The notes: generated from the letters alone by a model not told the origin. Numbered from the stretch's first letter, positions 36,328-43,828 are shown. The stretch is 45,549 nucleotides of DNA from Alphaproteobacteria bacterium (GCA_016124645.1 WGNE01000011.1:1-45549), one strand, 5' to 3'. Numbers and translations: made by a program.

Positions 36328-37086
36328 ATGAAAAAGAAACTCATCGGCTTCATGGTTGCGGCGGCGCTCTGCCTTGGCGGGGCGGCCCATGCGGAAGAAG
36401 GCGGAAAACTGGCGCACCAGTACTGGCCCGAACGGGGCGTCTTCGGCAAATACGACATGGCGTCCGTGCAGCGCGGCTTTCAGGTCTATCGCGAGGTCTG
36501 CTCCAACTGCCACTCGCTCAAGCTCATGAGCTACCGCGACCTTAAAGGCCTCGGCTACACCGACGCGCAGGTCAAGGCGGTCGCCTCCGCCTATACGGTG
36601 CAGGACGGCCCGAACGACGAGGGCGAGATGTTCGACCGCCCCGCGCGCCCTTCCGACCGTTTCCACTCCCCCTTCGCCAACGACAAGGCCGCAAGGGCCG
36701 CCAACGGCGGCGCGCTGCCGCCCGACATGTCGCTGCTCGCCAACGCGCGCCCCGGCGGGCCGGATTACATCTACGGCATCCTGACCGGCTACGGCACGGC
36801 GCCCGCGGACGTCAAGATGACGCCGGGCCTGTACTGGAACGATACCTTCCCCGGCCACCAGATCGCCATGCCCCAGCCGCTGTCGGACGGTCAGGTGACC
36901 TATTCCAACGGCGACGCCGCCTCCACCCAGCAGGCCGCGCGCGACGTCGCGCAGTTCCTCGACTGGGCCTCGAACCCGCATATGGAAGCGCGCAAGGCGA
37001 TGGGCATCAAGGTCATTCTTTTCATGCTGTTCTTCGTCGGCATCATGCGCGCCGCCAAGCGCAAGGTCTGGGCGGACGTCCATTAA
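36328..37086 (+). CDS. petC: Cytochrome c1
   Basis: This 252-residue subunit has a Sec signal peptide (MKKKLIGFMVAAALCL, cleavage near AHA), the haem attachment motif CSNCH at 58-62, and a probable axial Met181 in IAMPQPL. A C-terminal helix (VILFMLFFVGIMRAA) anchors it in the membrane. It completes the three-subunit bc1 operon and passes electrons to soluble cytochrome c. Confidence 0.95.
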   Translation: MKKKLIGFMVAAALCLGGAAHAEEGGKLAHQYWPERGVFGKYDMASVQRGFQVYREVCSNCHSLKLMSYRDLKGLGYTDAQVKAVASAYTVQDGPNDEGEMFDRPARPSDRFHSPFANDKAARAANGGALPPDMSLLANARPGGPDYIYGILTGYGTAPADVKMTPGLYWNDTFPGHQIAMPQPLSDGQVTYSNGDAASTQQAARDVAQFLDWASNPHMEARKAMGIKVILFMLFFVGIMRAAKRKVWADVH

Positions 37087-37095
37087 GGCCTTTTC

Positions 37096-37179
37096 ATGAC
37101 GAAAGACGCAACGAACGTAGAAACCATCATGACGGCAGGCGATGCAGGGTGTGTGTTGCTGGCTCAAGACGGCCAGTGA
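37096..37179 (+). CDS. Possible 27-residue small ORF
   Basis: ATG 37096 to TGA 37177-37179 encodes a short peptide beginning MTKDATNVET, nine bases after petC. AAGG precedes the ATG by only seven bases, a passable ribosome site. There is no recognised family and this may be chance. It could equally be the untranslated leader of the next gene. Confidence 0.2.
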   Translation: MTKDATNVETIMTAGDAGCVLLAQDGQ

Positions 37180-37194
37180 CGGCGACATTATTGC

Positions 37195-37200
37195 GGAGAG
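37195..37200 (+). promoter_or_regulatory. Strong ribosome site GGAGAG before a possible ATT start
   Basis: GGAGAG is six bases before ATT 37207-37209, which is in frame with the Na/Pi cotransporter and would begin I-N-A-S-E-I-L-L-N. The alternative TTG at 37225 has no comparable ribosome site. The spacing supports initiation at or near ATT. Confidence 0.45.
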
Positions 37201-37224
37201 ACTGCCATTAACGCGTCGGAAATA

Positions 37225-38883
37225 TTGCTGAACATCGTCGGTGCCGTGTGTCTGCTCCTTTGGGGCGTGAGCATGGTGAGCACCGGCCTCAACCGCGCCT
37301 TCGGCACGGCGCTCCGGCGCACCATCTCCCATTCCACCTCCAACCGCTTCAAGGCCTTCTTCGTCGGCCTCGTCGTCACGGTGATGCTGCAGTCCTCGAC
37401 CGCGGTCAGCATGATCGTCAGCTCCTTCGCCGCGCGCAGCGTCATCACCATTCCGGGCGCCATTGCCGTGATGCTGGGCGCCGACGTCGGCACCACGCTG
37501 GCCGTGCAGGTCATGTCGCTGAACATCTCGTGGTTCATCCCGGTTTTGCTGGCGGCGGGCTATACCGTCAACAAGTCGATGGAGGCCAGTCAGTACAAGC
37601 ACGTGGGCCGCGCGCTCATGGGGCTCGCGCTCATCTTCATCTCGCTCGGCATGATACAGGACGTGGCCGGGCCGCTCGGTCATTCGCAAGAGCTGAAGAG
37701 CATGATGGACCCGCTGGCCAACCAGTACATCCTCGCCATCATCATCTCCGCGCTGTTCACGTGGATGACGCATTCCTCGCTCGGCAGTATCCTTTTGTAC
37801 ATGTCCTTCGCGCGCACCGGCATCGTGCCCATGAACCTCGGCTTCGCCTTGGTGCTGGGGGCGAACATCGGCAGCGTCATCGCCCCCGTGGTCATGACCC
37901 TGCGCGACATTCCGGCGGGGCGGCGCGTGCCGCTGGGCAACCTCTTGACCCGCGCGATCGGCGTCATCATCTGCCTGCCCTTCCTTCCCTTCCTCGGCCC
38001 CTATGTCGCCCAGCTGGATGCGGAACCGGCGCGCCAGCTCGTCAACTTCCACACGCTTTTCAACCTCGCGGTCGCGATCAGCTTTTTGCCCTTCATCGGG
38101 CCGATGACGCGGCTCTCGGAAATCATCCTGCCCGACCGCCCGCGCGACGAGGACGAAAGCCTGCCGCGTTATCTCGACCCCACGGCCTTCACCACGCCGC
38201 CCGCGGCGCTGGCGGGGGCGGCGCGCGAGACGATGCGCGTGTCCGACATCATCCAGCGCATGATGCGCGACACGCTGGAAGCCCTGCGCACCAACAACGC
38301 GCATCTCGTGCAGAGCATCCGCGATCAGGAGCTCATCGTCGATGGGCTTTACGAGTCGATCAAGAATTACCTCGCCCGCCTGTCCAGCGAGTCGCTCGAC
38401 AAGCACGAGGGCAAGCGCTACATGCAGATCCTGACCTTCTCGACCAACCTCGAGCATATCGGCGACATCATCGACAAGAACCTGATGGAGATGGCGGCGA
38501 AGAAGATCCGCAACCAGGACAATTTCTCGCGTCAGGGCTTCGCCGAAATCTCCGACCTGCACCACCGGGTGATGGACAACATGAACCTCGCCCAGAACGT
38601 CTTCATGACCGGCGACGTGAAAATGGCGCGCAAGCTTTTCGAGGAAAAGGCGATTCTGCGCAATCAGGAGATGATGGCGGCGGAAAGCCACTTCAAGCGC
38701 CTCTCCGAAGGGGTGGCGGAAACCATCGCCACCTCCAGCCTGCACCTCGACATCCTGCGCGATTTGCGGCGCATCAACAGCTACGTCTCCCTCATCGCCT
38801 ATCCCATCCTCGAAGAGGCGAAAGCGTTAACGCCGACTCGCCTGCGCCCGCCCAAGAGCGCGGCCCCGAAAGAGAAGCCCTGA
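37225..38883 (+). CDS. Na/Pi cotransporter family protein with PhoU-like domain
   Basis: The ORF is listed from TTG 37225, but a start at ATT 37207 is better supported by its ribosome site. The protein of about 552 residues has two inverted Na_Pi_cotrans repeats (QSSTAVSMIVSSFAARS then LGADVGTT; later HSSLGSILLYMSFARTG then LGANIGS) and eight or so helices up to about residue 300. The remaining 250 residues are helical and PhoU-like (FSTNLEHIGDIIDKNLMEMAA). Relatives move phosphate or other anions with sodium. It follows petC by 138 bases and may be transcribed on its own. Confidence 0.88.
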   Translation: MLNIVGAVCLLLWGVSMVSTGLNRAFGTALRRTISHSTSNRFKAFFVGLVVTVMLQSSTAVSMIVSSFAARSVITIPGAIAVMLGADVGTTLAVQVMSLNISWFIPVLLAAGYTVNKSMEASQYKHVGRALMGLALIFISLGMIQDVAGPLGHSQELKSMMDPLANQYILAIIISALFTWMTHSSLGSILLYMSFARTGIVPMNLGFALVLGANIGSVIAPVVMTLRDIPAGRRVPLGNLLTRAIGVIICLPFLPFLGPYVAQLDAEPARQLVNFHTLFNLAVAISFLPFIGPMTRLSEIILPDRPRDEDESLPRYLDPTAFTTPPAALAGAARETMRVSDIIQRMMRDTLEALRTNNAHLVQSIRDQELIVDGLYESIKNYLARLSSESLDKHEGKRYMQILTFSTNLEHIGDIIDKNLMEMAAKKIRNQDNFSRQGFAEISDLHHRVMDNMNLAQNVFMTGDVKMARKLFEEKAILRNQEMMAAESHFKRLSEGVAETIATSSLHLDILRDLRRINSYVSLIAYPILEEAKALTPTRLRPPKSAAPKEKP

Positions 38884-38985
38884 AAAAAATCGGCTAGTTA
38901 AGAGTGGTTCTCAGGCCGATTCCGTCTTTCGTTCCAATAATTTAACATAATAATTAACAAGGCGTGAATCCGGCCGCTTTGCGCG

Positions 38986-39000
38986 TTAACTTTCCTTTAA
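38986..39000. promoter_or_regulatory. CtrA-like box TTAA-N7-TTAA
   Basis: TTAA at 38986-38989 and at 38997-39000 are separated by exactly seven bases, the CtrA consensus of alphaproteobacteria. The tract is A+T-rich, so chance is possible. A TrcR homologue in the window suggests the CtrA circuit exists in this organism. Confidence 0.35.
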
Positions 39001-39084
39001 TTCGAAAGCGATATTCTGAACCTAGACACACTGTTTCATTTCTATTTCGACCTTCATCTGTGCCTCCTCGTGAATGTCTTCACC

Positions 39085-39111
39085 CCGCCCTGAAAAGGGC
39101 GGTTTTTTTTT
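39085..39111 (+). terminator. Intrinsic terminator
   Basis: CCGCCC (39085-39090) pairs with GGGCGG (39097-39102) around a TGAAAA loop, followed by nine T. This is a textbook rho-independent terminator, placed about 200 bases after the cotransporter stop and 84 bases before the hydrolase start. Confidence 0.88.
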
Positions 39112-39194
39112 GCGGCTTTTTTCTGCCGCCGGGCGTTGGCTATTTTGTTACAATCTTGGCTCGAAACATTTCGCAGCGAAAGGAGCTGAAACAG

Positions 39195-39935
39195 ATGGCA
39201 AAGGAAACAGCCGACAAGCCGACCCCGCGCAAGACCATCGTCGCCCTGCACGGCGCGGGCGTGACGGGCGCCGTCTGGGGCGGCATCGTCCCGCATCTGC
39301 TGGATTTCTCCTTCCGCGCGCTCACCTTCCCCGGCCACGACCCGCGCGTCGAGGGGGAGCCGCTGCAGGACATTTCCGGCATGGCCGGCTGGGTGCGTGA
39401 GAAAATCACCGATTCAGCGCCCGGCTCCGTCGTGCTGCTGGGCCATTCCATGGGCGCGCTCGTCGCGCTCGAGGCCGCGTCCTCGCCCGCCGTCGGCGGC
39501 ATCGCGCTGCTGGGCGCGGGGGCGAAAATGCCCGTGAATGAAGCGCTTTTGACCGCCGCGCGCGATAACCCGACGGAAGCGGCGGGCATGATCGCCAAAT
39601 GGGGGGTGGACGCCGCGCATCCGCAGGCGGGCGCGGTGCGCACCGTGCTTTCCGGTTTCATGGCGGGAACTTCGCCCGCCGCCGTCGGCGCCGACCTTGC
39701 CGCCTGCAACGGCTACGAGAACGGCGAGGCGGCGGCGAAAGCCGTTAAATGCCCCGCGCTCATCCTTGCCGGCGCGCATGACAAGATGGTGCCGGCCAAG
39801 GCCTCCGCCGCGCTCGCGGAGCTGATGGAACAGGGCGATCTGCGCGTGCTGGCCGATTGCGGGCACATGGCCATGCTGGAACGCCCGCTGGAAGCCGCCA
39901 ATGAAATCAAGCCCTTCGTCATGGGCTTGCTCTAG
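39195..39935 (+). CDS. Alpha/beta hydrolase
   Basis: The start is ATG 39195 with AGGAG nine bases upstream; the frame is open further back but crosses the terminator. The 246-residue enzyme has the oxyanion strand IVALHGAGVTGAVW, nucleophile S85 in LLGHSMGALVALE, and the C-terminal His in LADCGHMAMLERP, with an acid likely in LAGAHDKMVP. The substrate is unknown. It is not linked to an operon. Confidence 0.85.
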   Translation: MAKETADKPTPRKTIVALHGAGVTGAVWGGIVPHLLDFSFRALTFPGHDPRVEGEPLQDISGMAGWVREKITDSAPGSVVLLGHSMGALVALEAASSPAVGGIALLGAGAKMPVNEALLTAARDNPTEAAGMIAKWGVDAAHPQAGAVRTVLSGFMAGTSPAAVGADLAACNGYENGEAAAKAVKCPALILAGAHDKMVPAKASAALAELMEQGDLRVLADCGHMAMLERPLEAANEIKPFVMGLL

Positions 39936-39944
39936 GTCATCGCC

Positions 39945-39980
39945 GCGCGGCTTTTTGCCGCGCCGCGGTTAAGGTTTTTT
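39945..39980 (+). terminator. Possible terminator after the alpha/beta hydrolase gene
   Basis: GCGCGGC and GCCGCGC form a seven-pair stem around TTTTT (39945-39963). A T6 run follows ten bases after the stem, later than in a typical terminator. Confidence 0.4.
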
Positions 39981-40091
39981 CAAGCATCTGTTGATAGAAT
40001 GGTGGGAATGTTTTTTAGAACAGGAACTTGACGAACGGGCGGCCGCACCTTGCGGCATCCGACGCACTGCAAACCCTATAGGGAGATATCG

Positions 40092-40271
40092 ATGGTACAT
40101 GCGCATCTTCAGGCACTGCAAAAGAAACACGAGGAACTCGAAAAGCAAATTCACAGGGAAAACAGCCACGCGGCCCGCAACGACGTTGCCATCCGCCGCC
40201 TGAAGGAGCAAAAGCTCCACATCAAGGAACAGATCGAACGTCTGGATCAAAACCGCGCCGCCGGGCGCTAG
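40092..40271 (+). CDS. YdcH-like protein (DUF465)
   Basis: The start is ATG 40092 with GGGAG close upstream; the frame is open 14 codons further back. The 59-residue coiled-coil protein (LQALQKKHEELEKQI...RLKEQKLHIKEQIERL) matches the YdcH/DUF465 family in length and in heptad pattern. Its function is unknown. A clear terminator follows 29 bases after its stop, so it appears to be a single-gene unit. Confidence 0.85.
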   Translation: MVHAHLQALQKKHEELEKQIHRENSHAARNDVAIRRLKEQKLHIKEQIERLDQNRAAGR

Positions 40272-40300
40272 GGAAATTTCCGGGCCTTTCGCCCGCAACG

Positions 40301-40332
40301 AAAAACGGCGCCCCGCAAGGAGCGCCGTTTTT
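40301..40332. terminator. Intrinsic terminator, bidirectional
   Basis: AAAAACGGCGC at 40301-40311 pairs with GCGCCGTTTTT at 40322-40332. With A and T runs on either side it can serve the YdcH-like gene on the plus strand and trcR on the minus strand. Confidence 0.88.
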
Positions 40333-40375
40333 GATTTGCATCTTCGAAAGCCTTAGCGGAAAACGGAGCTTACCG

Positions 40376-41116
40376 TCAGCTCTTCCTCCGCCTTGCCGCC
40401 TTCTTCGCCTTCCTCGGCGGGCGGGCTGGTGCCGGCTCGCCTTCCTCGGCGGGCGGGCTGGTGCCGGCGTTCGCTTCCTCGGCGGAAACGACGATCGTGT
40501 CGCCGACTTCCATCGGCTCCGAACCGTCTTCCGGCTGCGGGCCGAGCGAGGACATTTCGGGCACTTCGCGGCCTTCGGCCTTCGCCTCGCGCGCGACGCG
40601 GCGCTGGGCTTTCTTCACGGCCTTCTCCAGCTCCTCGCCGGTGCAAAGCCCGATGGACAGCGGGTCGATCGGCTTCAGCTGGCTGGTGAGCGGGTGGCTC
40701 TTGTCGCGGATCGCGGCCACGGTCGGCTTGGTGCTGCCGACCAGCTTGGCGACCTGCACGTCCGCCAGCTCGGGAAAGCGCTTGATGAGATAGGCGATGG
40801 CGTTGGGCTTTTCCGCGCGCTTGGTGACCGGCGTGTAGCGCGGCCCCTTGGAACGGGCGCGGGGCTTGGGCAGGTCGGATTTGAGCATCTTCAGCTTGGC
40901 GTTGCCGTTCTTCTCGCAACGCTCGATCTCTTCCTGGGTCAGCTCGTTGCTCAGGATGGGGTTGGTGCCCATGATGCCCGCGTTGACTTCGCCGTCGGCC
41001 AGCGCCTGCACTTCCAGCGGGTGCAGCCCGCAGAAATCCGCGATCTGGTCGAAGGTCAGCGCCGTGTTATCGACCAGCCATGCGGCGGTCGCTTTGGGCA
41101 TGAGGGGATAGGCCAT
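40376..41116 (-). CDS. trcR: TrcR family cell-cycle transcription factor (DUF1013), C-terminus frameshifted
   Basis: This 246-residue protein starts MAYPLMPKATAAWLVDNTALTFDQIADFCGLH..., the DUF1013 signature, and contains YLIKRFPELADVQVAKLVGSTKPTV, a helix-turn-helix-like part. In Caulobacter the family member TrcR associates with RNA polymerase and controls cell-cycle genes. The final 21 residues here are basic (ARPPRKAKKAARRRKS). They arise because a 32-base tandem repeat at 40405-40468 shifts the frame. With one copy, the gene would read into an acidic end (EELTVSSVFR) stopping at TAA 40355-40353. Confidence 0.9.
   Translation of the reverse strand: MAYPLMPKATAAWLVDNTALTFDQIADFCGLHPLEVQALADGEVNAGIMGTNPILSNELTQEEIERCEKNGNAKLKMLKSDLPKPRARSKGPRYTPVTKRAEKPNAIAYLIKRFPELADVQVAKLVGSTKPTVAAIRDKSHPLTSQLKPIDPLSIGLCTGEELEKAVKKAQRRVAREAKAEGREVPEMSSLGPQPEDGSEPMEVGDTIVVSAEEANAGTSPPAEEGEPAPARPPRKAKKAARRRKS
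40405..40468. repeat. Perfect 32-bp tandem direct repeat in the trcR 3' end
   Basis: Bases 40405-40436 and 40437-40468 are identical. Since 32 is not a multiple of three, the duplication changes the downstream reading frame of trcR. It is either a natural slippage or recombination event or an assembly duplication. Confidence 0.95.
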
Positions 41117-41170
41117 GGTGTCCTCCTTGGGGGGCCCTTTTTCAGGGACCGTCTTTCAATTTCGTTCAAG

Positions 41171-41247
41171 ATCCTGCTGGCAGGATAATTCTCACCCGCA
41201 CGCGCCATTTTGGAAAATGGCGACGATTGAAAAGAAAGCTTCAATCG
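41171..41247. promoter_or_regulatory. Three consecutive hairpins in the trcR leader
   Basis: Three inverted repeats lie upstream of the trcR ATG (41116). ATCCTG-CTGG-CAGGAT is at 41171-41186. CGCCATTTT-GG-AAAATGGCG (a nine-pair palindrome) is at 41203-41222. CGATTGAA-N8-TTCAATCG is at 41224-41247. An A+T-rich tract with TATAAT on the minus strand near 41310-41330 could be the promoter, which would place all three in the 5' untranslated leader. Confidence 0.55.
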
Positions 41248-41371
41248 TTTTGGGAGAATGACAGGGATAATAGGATAACCCGCCGCAAAGTCCAGCGAAT
41301 AATCGGATTATATTATACATAATATATAAAAACGGAAGAAAAACCCCTGTAAAACGGCGTTTTTCAGCGTC

Positions 41372-41677
41372 TTAGAGGTTCATGCCGCCCTTGGGGGGCT
41401 GGGGGGTGGCGCGTTTGTCGATCGGCAGCTCGGGCGGATGACCGCCCAGCTCGATGAGCTTTTCGCGCATGTCCTCGAGCGATTCGCGGTCCAGCTGCGA
41501 GAAAGGCGTGACGGTCAGCCCGCTTTCGCTGGCCCCGGTGCGGGCGAAAAGGAGGCGCAGGTTGAAGTCATAGGTCAGGTAGTTCGAACCGGCGAAATCG
41601 CCGAAACGCAGCGACAGGGCGCCTTCGCCGTTTTTTTCGACGCGGTATTCGGTGTTGAATTTTTCTGAAAGGGCCAT
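41372..41677 (-). CDS. Hypothetical protein, 101 residues
   Basis: This small soluble protein starts MALSEKFNTEYRVEKNG with AGGAG close upstream. It has alternating beta-like stretches (ALSLRFGDF, YLTYDFNLRLLFA) followed by a helix (DRESLEDMREKLIEL) and a Pro-rich end (TPQPPKGGMNL). I know no family. It stands between trcR and the quinone oxidoreductase on the same strand, preceded by a palindrome and a TTGACA box. Confidence 0.7.
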   Translation of the reverse strand: MALSEKFNTEYRVEKNGEGALSLRFGDFAGSNYLTYDFNLRLLFARTGASESGLTVTPFSQLDRESLEDMREKLIELGGHPPELPIDKRATPQPPKGGMNL

Positions 41678-41699
41678 GCTCTTCGTCTCCTGTCGTTAA

Positions 41700-41729
41700 T
41701 TGTTACCATAACAACAAAGATATTGTCAA
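41700..41729 (-). promoter_or_regulatory. TTGACA box and TTGTTA-CCA-TAACAA palindrome upstream of the 101-residue protein gene
   Basis: On the minus strand a perfect TTGACA (41729-41724) is followed at 18 bases by TAACAA, a weak -10. The perfect palindrome 41700-41714 overlaps that -10 position, as a repressor site would. Confidence 0.4.
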
Positions 41730-41785
41730 ACGGAACCGGACGAAAAAAAGCGCAGCCGTTTCAGGAAGATGACGCCGGGCGCGGG

Positions 41786-42859
41786 TCAGCCCACCTGCAG
41801 GATGACCTTGCCCACGTGCCGCCCGGCCTCGAGGTAGTCATGCGCCGCCTGTGCTTCGGCCAGCGCGAAGACGCGGTCGATGACAGGGGCGATTTTGGGC
41901 CTGCCGGTTTTCGGCTTGCTCAGCAGCGGCCAGATGTTTTTGCGCAGGGCTTTTGCAATCTCCCCCTTCACCGCCGGCGTTTGAGGGCGCAGGGTCGAGC
42001 CGGTGAGCACGAGGCGCTTGGACATGACTTGAAAAAGGTCGAGCTCCACCACGCGCCCTTTTTGCATGGCGATGCTGACGTGCCTGCCGTAGCGCGCCAT
42101 GCACACGAGGTTGCGCGCGATGTAGTCGCCGCCCACCATGTCGAGCAGCACGTCCACGCCGCGCCCCTTGGTCTCCTTCACCGTTTCGGCGACGAAGTCC
42201 TGCTTGTTGTAGTTGATGGCGCGGCGCGCGCCCAGCTTTTTGCAGGCCTTGCACTTGCCTTCCGTTCCCGCCGTCACGATGACCTTCGCGCCCAGCGCGC
42301 GCGCCACCTGTATCGCCGTGGTGCCGATGCCCGAGGCGCCGCCGTGCACCAGCAGCGTCTCCCCCTTTTTCAGCTGCCCGCGATCGACGAGGTTGGTCCA
42401 GACGGTGAAGAAGGTCTCGCACAAGCCCGCCGCCGCCGTCATCTCCATGCCGCGCGGCACGGGCAGGCATTGCTGGGCGGGCACGGTGCAATATTCGGCG
42501 TAGCCGCCGCCCGCGACGAGGGCGCAGATCTTCTGCCCGATTTTCAGTTTTTTCGCTTTCCTGACGTTCTTGCCGAGGGCCACGATCTCCCCCGCGATCT
42601 CCAGCCCCGGAATGTCGGTGGTGCCGCGCGGGGGCGGGTAGAGCCCGCGCCGCTGCAAAAGATCGGGCCGGTTGACGCCCGCGGCGATGACGCGCACCAG
42701 AACTTCCTCCGCCGTGACTTTCGGCACCGGGCGGCGCTGGCGCACCAGCTTGCCGTCCACGATGGCGGCGGCGTTCATGCGGCTGGGCACGACGGTTTTT
42801 TTGACCCTCTTACCTGCGGGCTTTGTCACGGGTTTCTTTTTCGCGGGGGTTCTTTTCAT
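41786..42859 (-). CDS. Zeta-crystallin-type NAD(P)H quinone oxidoreductase
   Basis: The start ATG 42859 gives 357 residues, of which the first 27 are an unusual Lys/Arg/Pro tail (MKRTPAKKKPVTKPAGKR); ATG 42778 (MNAAAIVDG) would give a normal N-terminus. The medium-chain dehydrogenase body has AGVNRPDLLQRRGLYPPP, PGLEIAGEIVALG and the nucleotide-binding VHGGASGIGTTAIQVARALG. Zinc ligands are absent, as in quinone oxidoreductases. The gene pairs with a divergent DUF1192 gene, a common alphaproteobacterial arrangement. Confidence 0.88.
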   Translation of the reverse strand: MKRTPAKKKPVTKPAGKRVKKTVVPSRMNAAAIVDGKLVRQRRPVPKVTAEEVLVRVIAAGVNRPDLLQRRGLYPPPRGTTDIPGLEIAGEIVALGKNVRKAKKLKIGQKICALVAGGGYAEYCTVPAQQCLPVPRGMEMTAAAGLCETFFTVWTNLVDRGQLKKGETLLVHGGASGIGTTAIQVARALGAKVIVTAGTEGKCKACKKLGARRAINYNKQDFVAETVKETKGRGVDVLLDMVGGDYIARNLVCMARYGRHVSIAMQKGRVVELDLFQVMSKRLVLTGSTLRPQTPAVKGEIAKALRKNIWPLLSKPKTGRPKIAPVIDRVFALAEAQAAHDYLEAGRHVGKVILQVG

Positions 42860-42934
42860 GGTCTGGCTTTTTGTCGGAAGGCGTGGATAATATTGTGCGG
42901 CGGGGCCGCCTTTTTTTGCATGAGGAGAGTATAG

Positions 42935-43120
42935 ATGATTCTCGACGATGAAACCGATCCAAAAACCAAAAAACCGAAACCCCGCGCGCTCGACCGCCTC
43001 TCGGTGGAGGAGCTGAAGGAATACGTGGCCGCGCTTCAGGGCGAAATCGCCCGCGTGACAGAAGAGATCGGCAAGAAGGAAAGCCATAAAAACGCGGTGG
43101 ACGCGCTTTTCAAGAAATAG
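42935..43120 (+). CDS. DUF1192 family protein
   Basis: This 61-residue protein contains LDRLSVEELKEYVAALQGEIARVTEEI, a helical core typical of DUF1192, with Lys-rich ends. Family length matches. The function is unknown. It is divergent from the quinone oxidoreductase with a 75-base gap and ends 40 bases before the convergent dotI-like gene. Confidence 0.85.
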   Translation: MILDDETDPKTKKPKPRALDRLSVEELKEYVAALQGEIARVTEEIGKKESHKNAVDALFKK

Positions 43121-43160
43121 CGGGGCGCGGCGCTTGTGCCGCCTTAGCGCTGAAATTCCA

Positions 43161-43799
43161 TTATTGCTGCGTGGGCAGCTGCTTTTCCACGTGCCAGCTT
43201 TCGATGGCCATGCCGTCCACGCCGCCCGTGGGCACGCGGCCGATCTGCATGTCGATCTTGAAGTTGCCGCCCGCGACGGTCACGGGCCTGCCGTCCGCGT
43301 CCTTGCTGGTGAAGCTGGTGATGGTCGGCGCCTCGACCAGCCAGTGGTAGGTGCCCGCGACGGGGCCGCTGTTGATGATCGTGCTGTCGCCGTTGATGAT
43401 GGTGGTCACGTTGAAATGCTGGTTGCGCACCATGTCCACCAGCTGCGAGCTTTTCAGGTAGGTGACATAATCGCGCCAACCCTGATCGGTGAAGAGCGTG
43501 CGCAGGCTGGTGACTTTTTCGTTGAATTCCGCGCTCTTGAAGCTCATGGAGGCGGTGATCTCGTTCTGCGCCCAGGTGACGATCTCGTCCGAGGTGCGGT
43601 GCGGGTTGGACAGGTCGTTCTCCGTCGCCGCATAGGGGTTCTGGTATTCCATCCAGGCGGGCTTGGGCGGTTCGGGTTCCTGCTGCGCGGGCTGGGCCGC
43701 GCTGTCCTGCATGGCGTCCTGCGCGAAAGCCGCGCCGCCGAAGGCCGCCGATATCGCAAGGCCGCCCGCGAGGGCGAGACAGGTGAGGGCATGGCGCAT
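43161..43799 (-). CDS. DotI/IcmL-family protein, orphan
   Basis: This 212-residue protein has a Sec signal peptide (MRHALTCLALAGG...GAAFAQ), then a Gln/Pro-rich linker and a domain from about residue 65: IVTWAQNEITASMSFKSAEFNEKV, LFTDQGWRDYVTYLKSSQLVDMV, and GTYHWLVEAPTITSF, ending with the IGRVPTGGVDG region. The pattern matches DotI/IcmL/TraM of type IVB secretion, where the protein is an inner-membrane component. Here the N-terminus looks cleavable rather than a retained anchor, and no other dot/icm gene is present. A role outside secretion is possible. Confidence 0.72.
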   Translation of the reverse strand: MRHALTCLALAGGLAISAAFGGAAFAQDAMQDSAAQPAQQEPEPPKPAWMEYQNPYAATENDLSNPHRTSDEIVTWAQNEITASMSFKSAEFNEKVTSLRTLFTDQGWRDYVTYLKSSQLVDMVRNQHFNVTTIINGDSTIINSGPVAGTYHWLVEAPTITSFTSKDADGRPVTVAGGNFKIDMQIGRVPTGGVDGMAIESWHVEKQLPTQQ

Positions 43800-43828
43800 G
43801 GGGGCGGTCCTTTCGTGTCGGGCGCTGG

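Larger units (their letters stand above)
38884..39194 (+). other. 311-base intergenic region with hairpin, CtrA-like box and terminator
   Basis: No ORF of note is seen. From left to right it holds an inverted repeat AATCGGC/GCCGATT (38888-38894 and 38915-38921), an A+T-rich tract with several TTAA words, and a strong intrinsic terminator at 39085-39111. The ribosome site AGGAG of the hydrolase gene is at 39181. A short transcript ending at the terminator is possible. Confidence 0.5.

Noticed and set aside
34447-38745. A 1432-codon open frame on the minus strand opposite petABC and the Na/Pi cotransporter
   Set aside because: It is the antisense of four well-identified genes. Its product is an Arg/His/Asp/Val-rich string with no motif, as GC-rich codon bias produces.
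38942-38957. Second CtrA-like pair TTAA-N8-TTAA
   Set aside because: The spacing is eight, not seven, in an A+T-rich tract, so it is not counted as a site.
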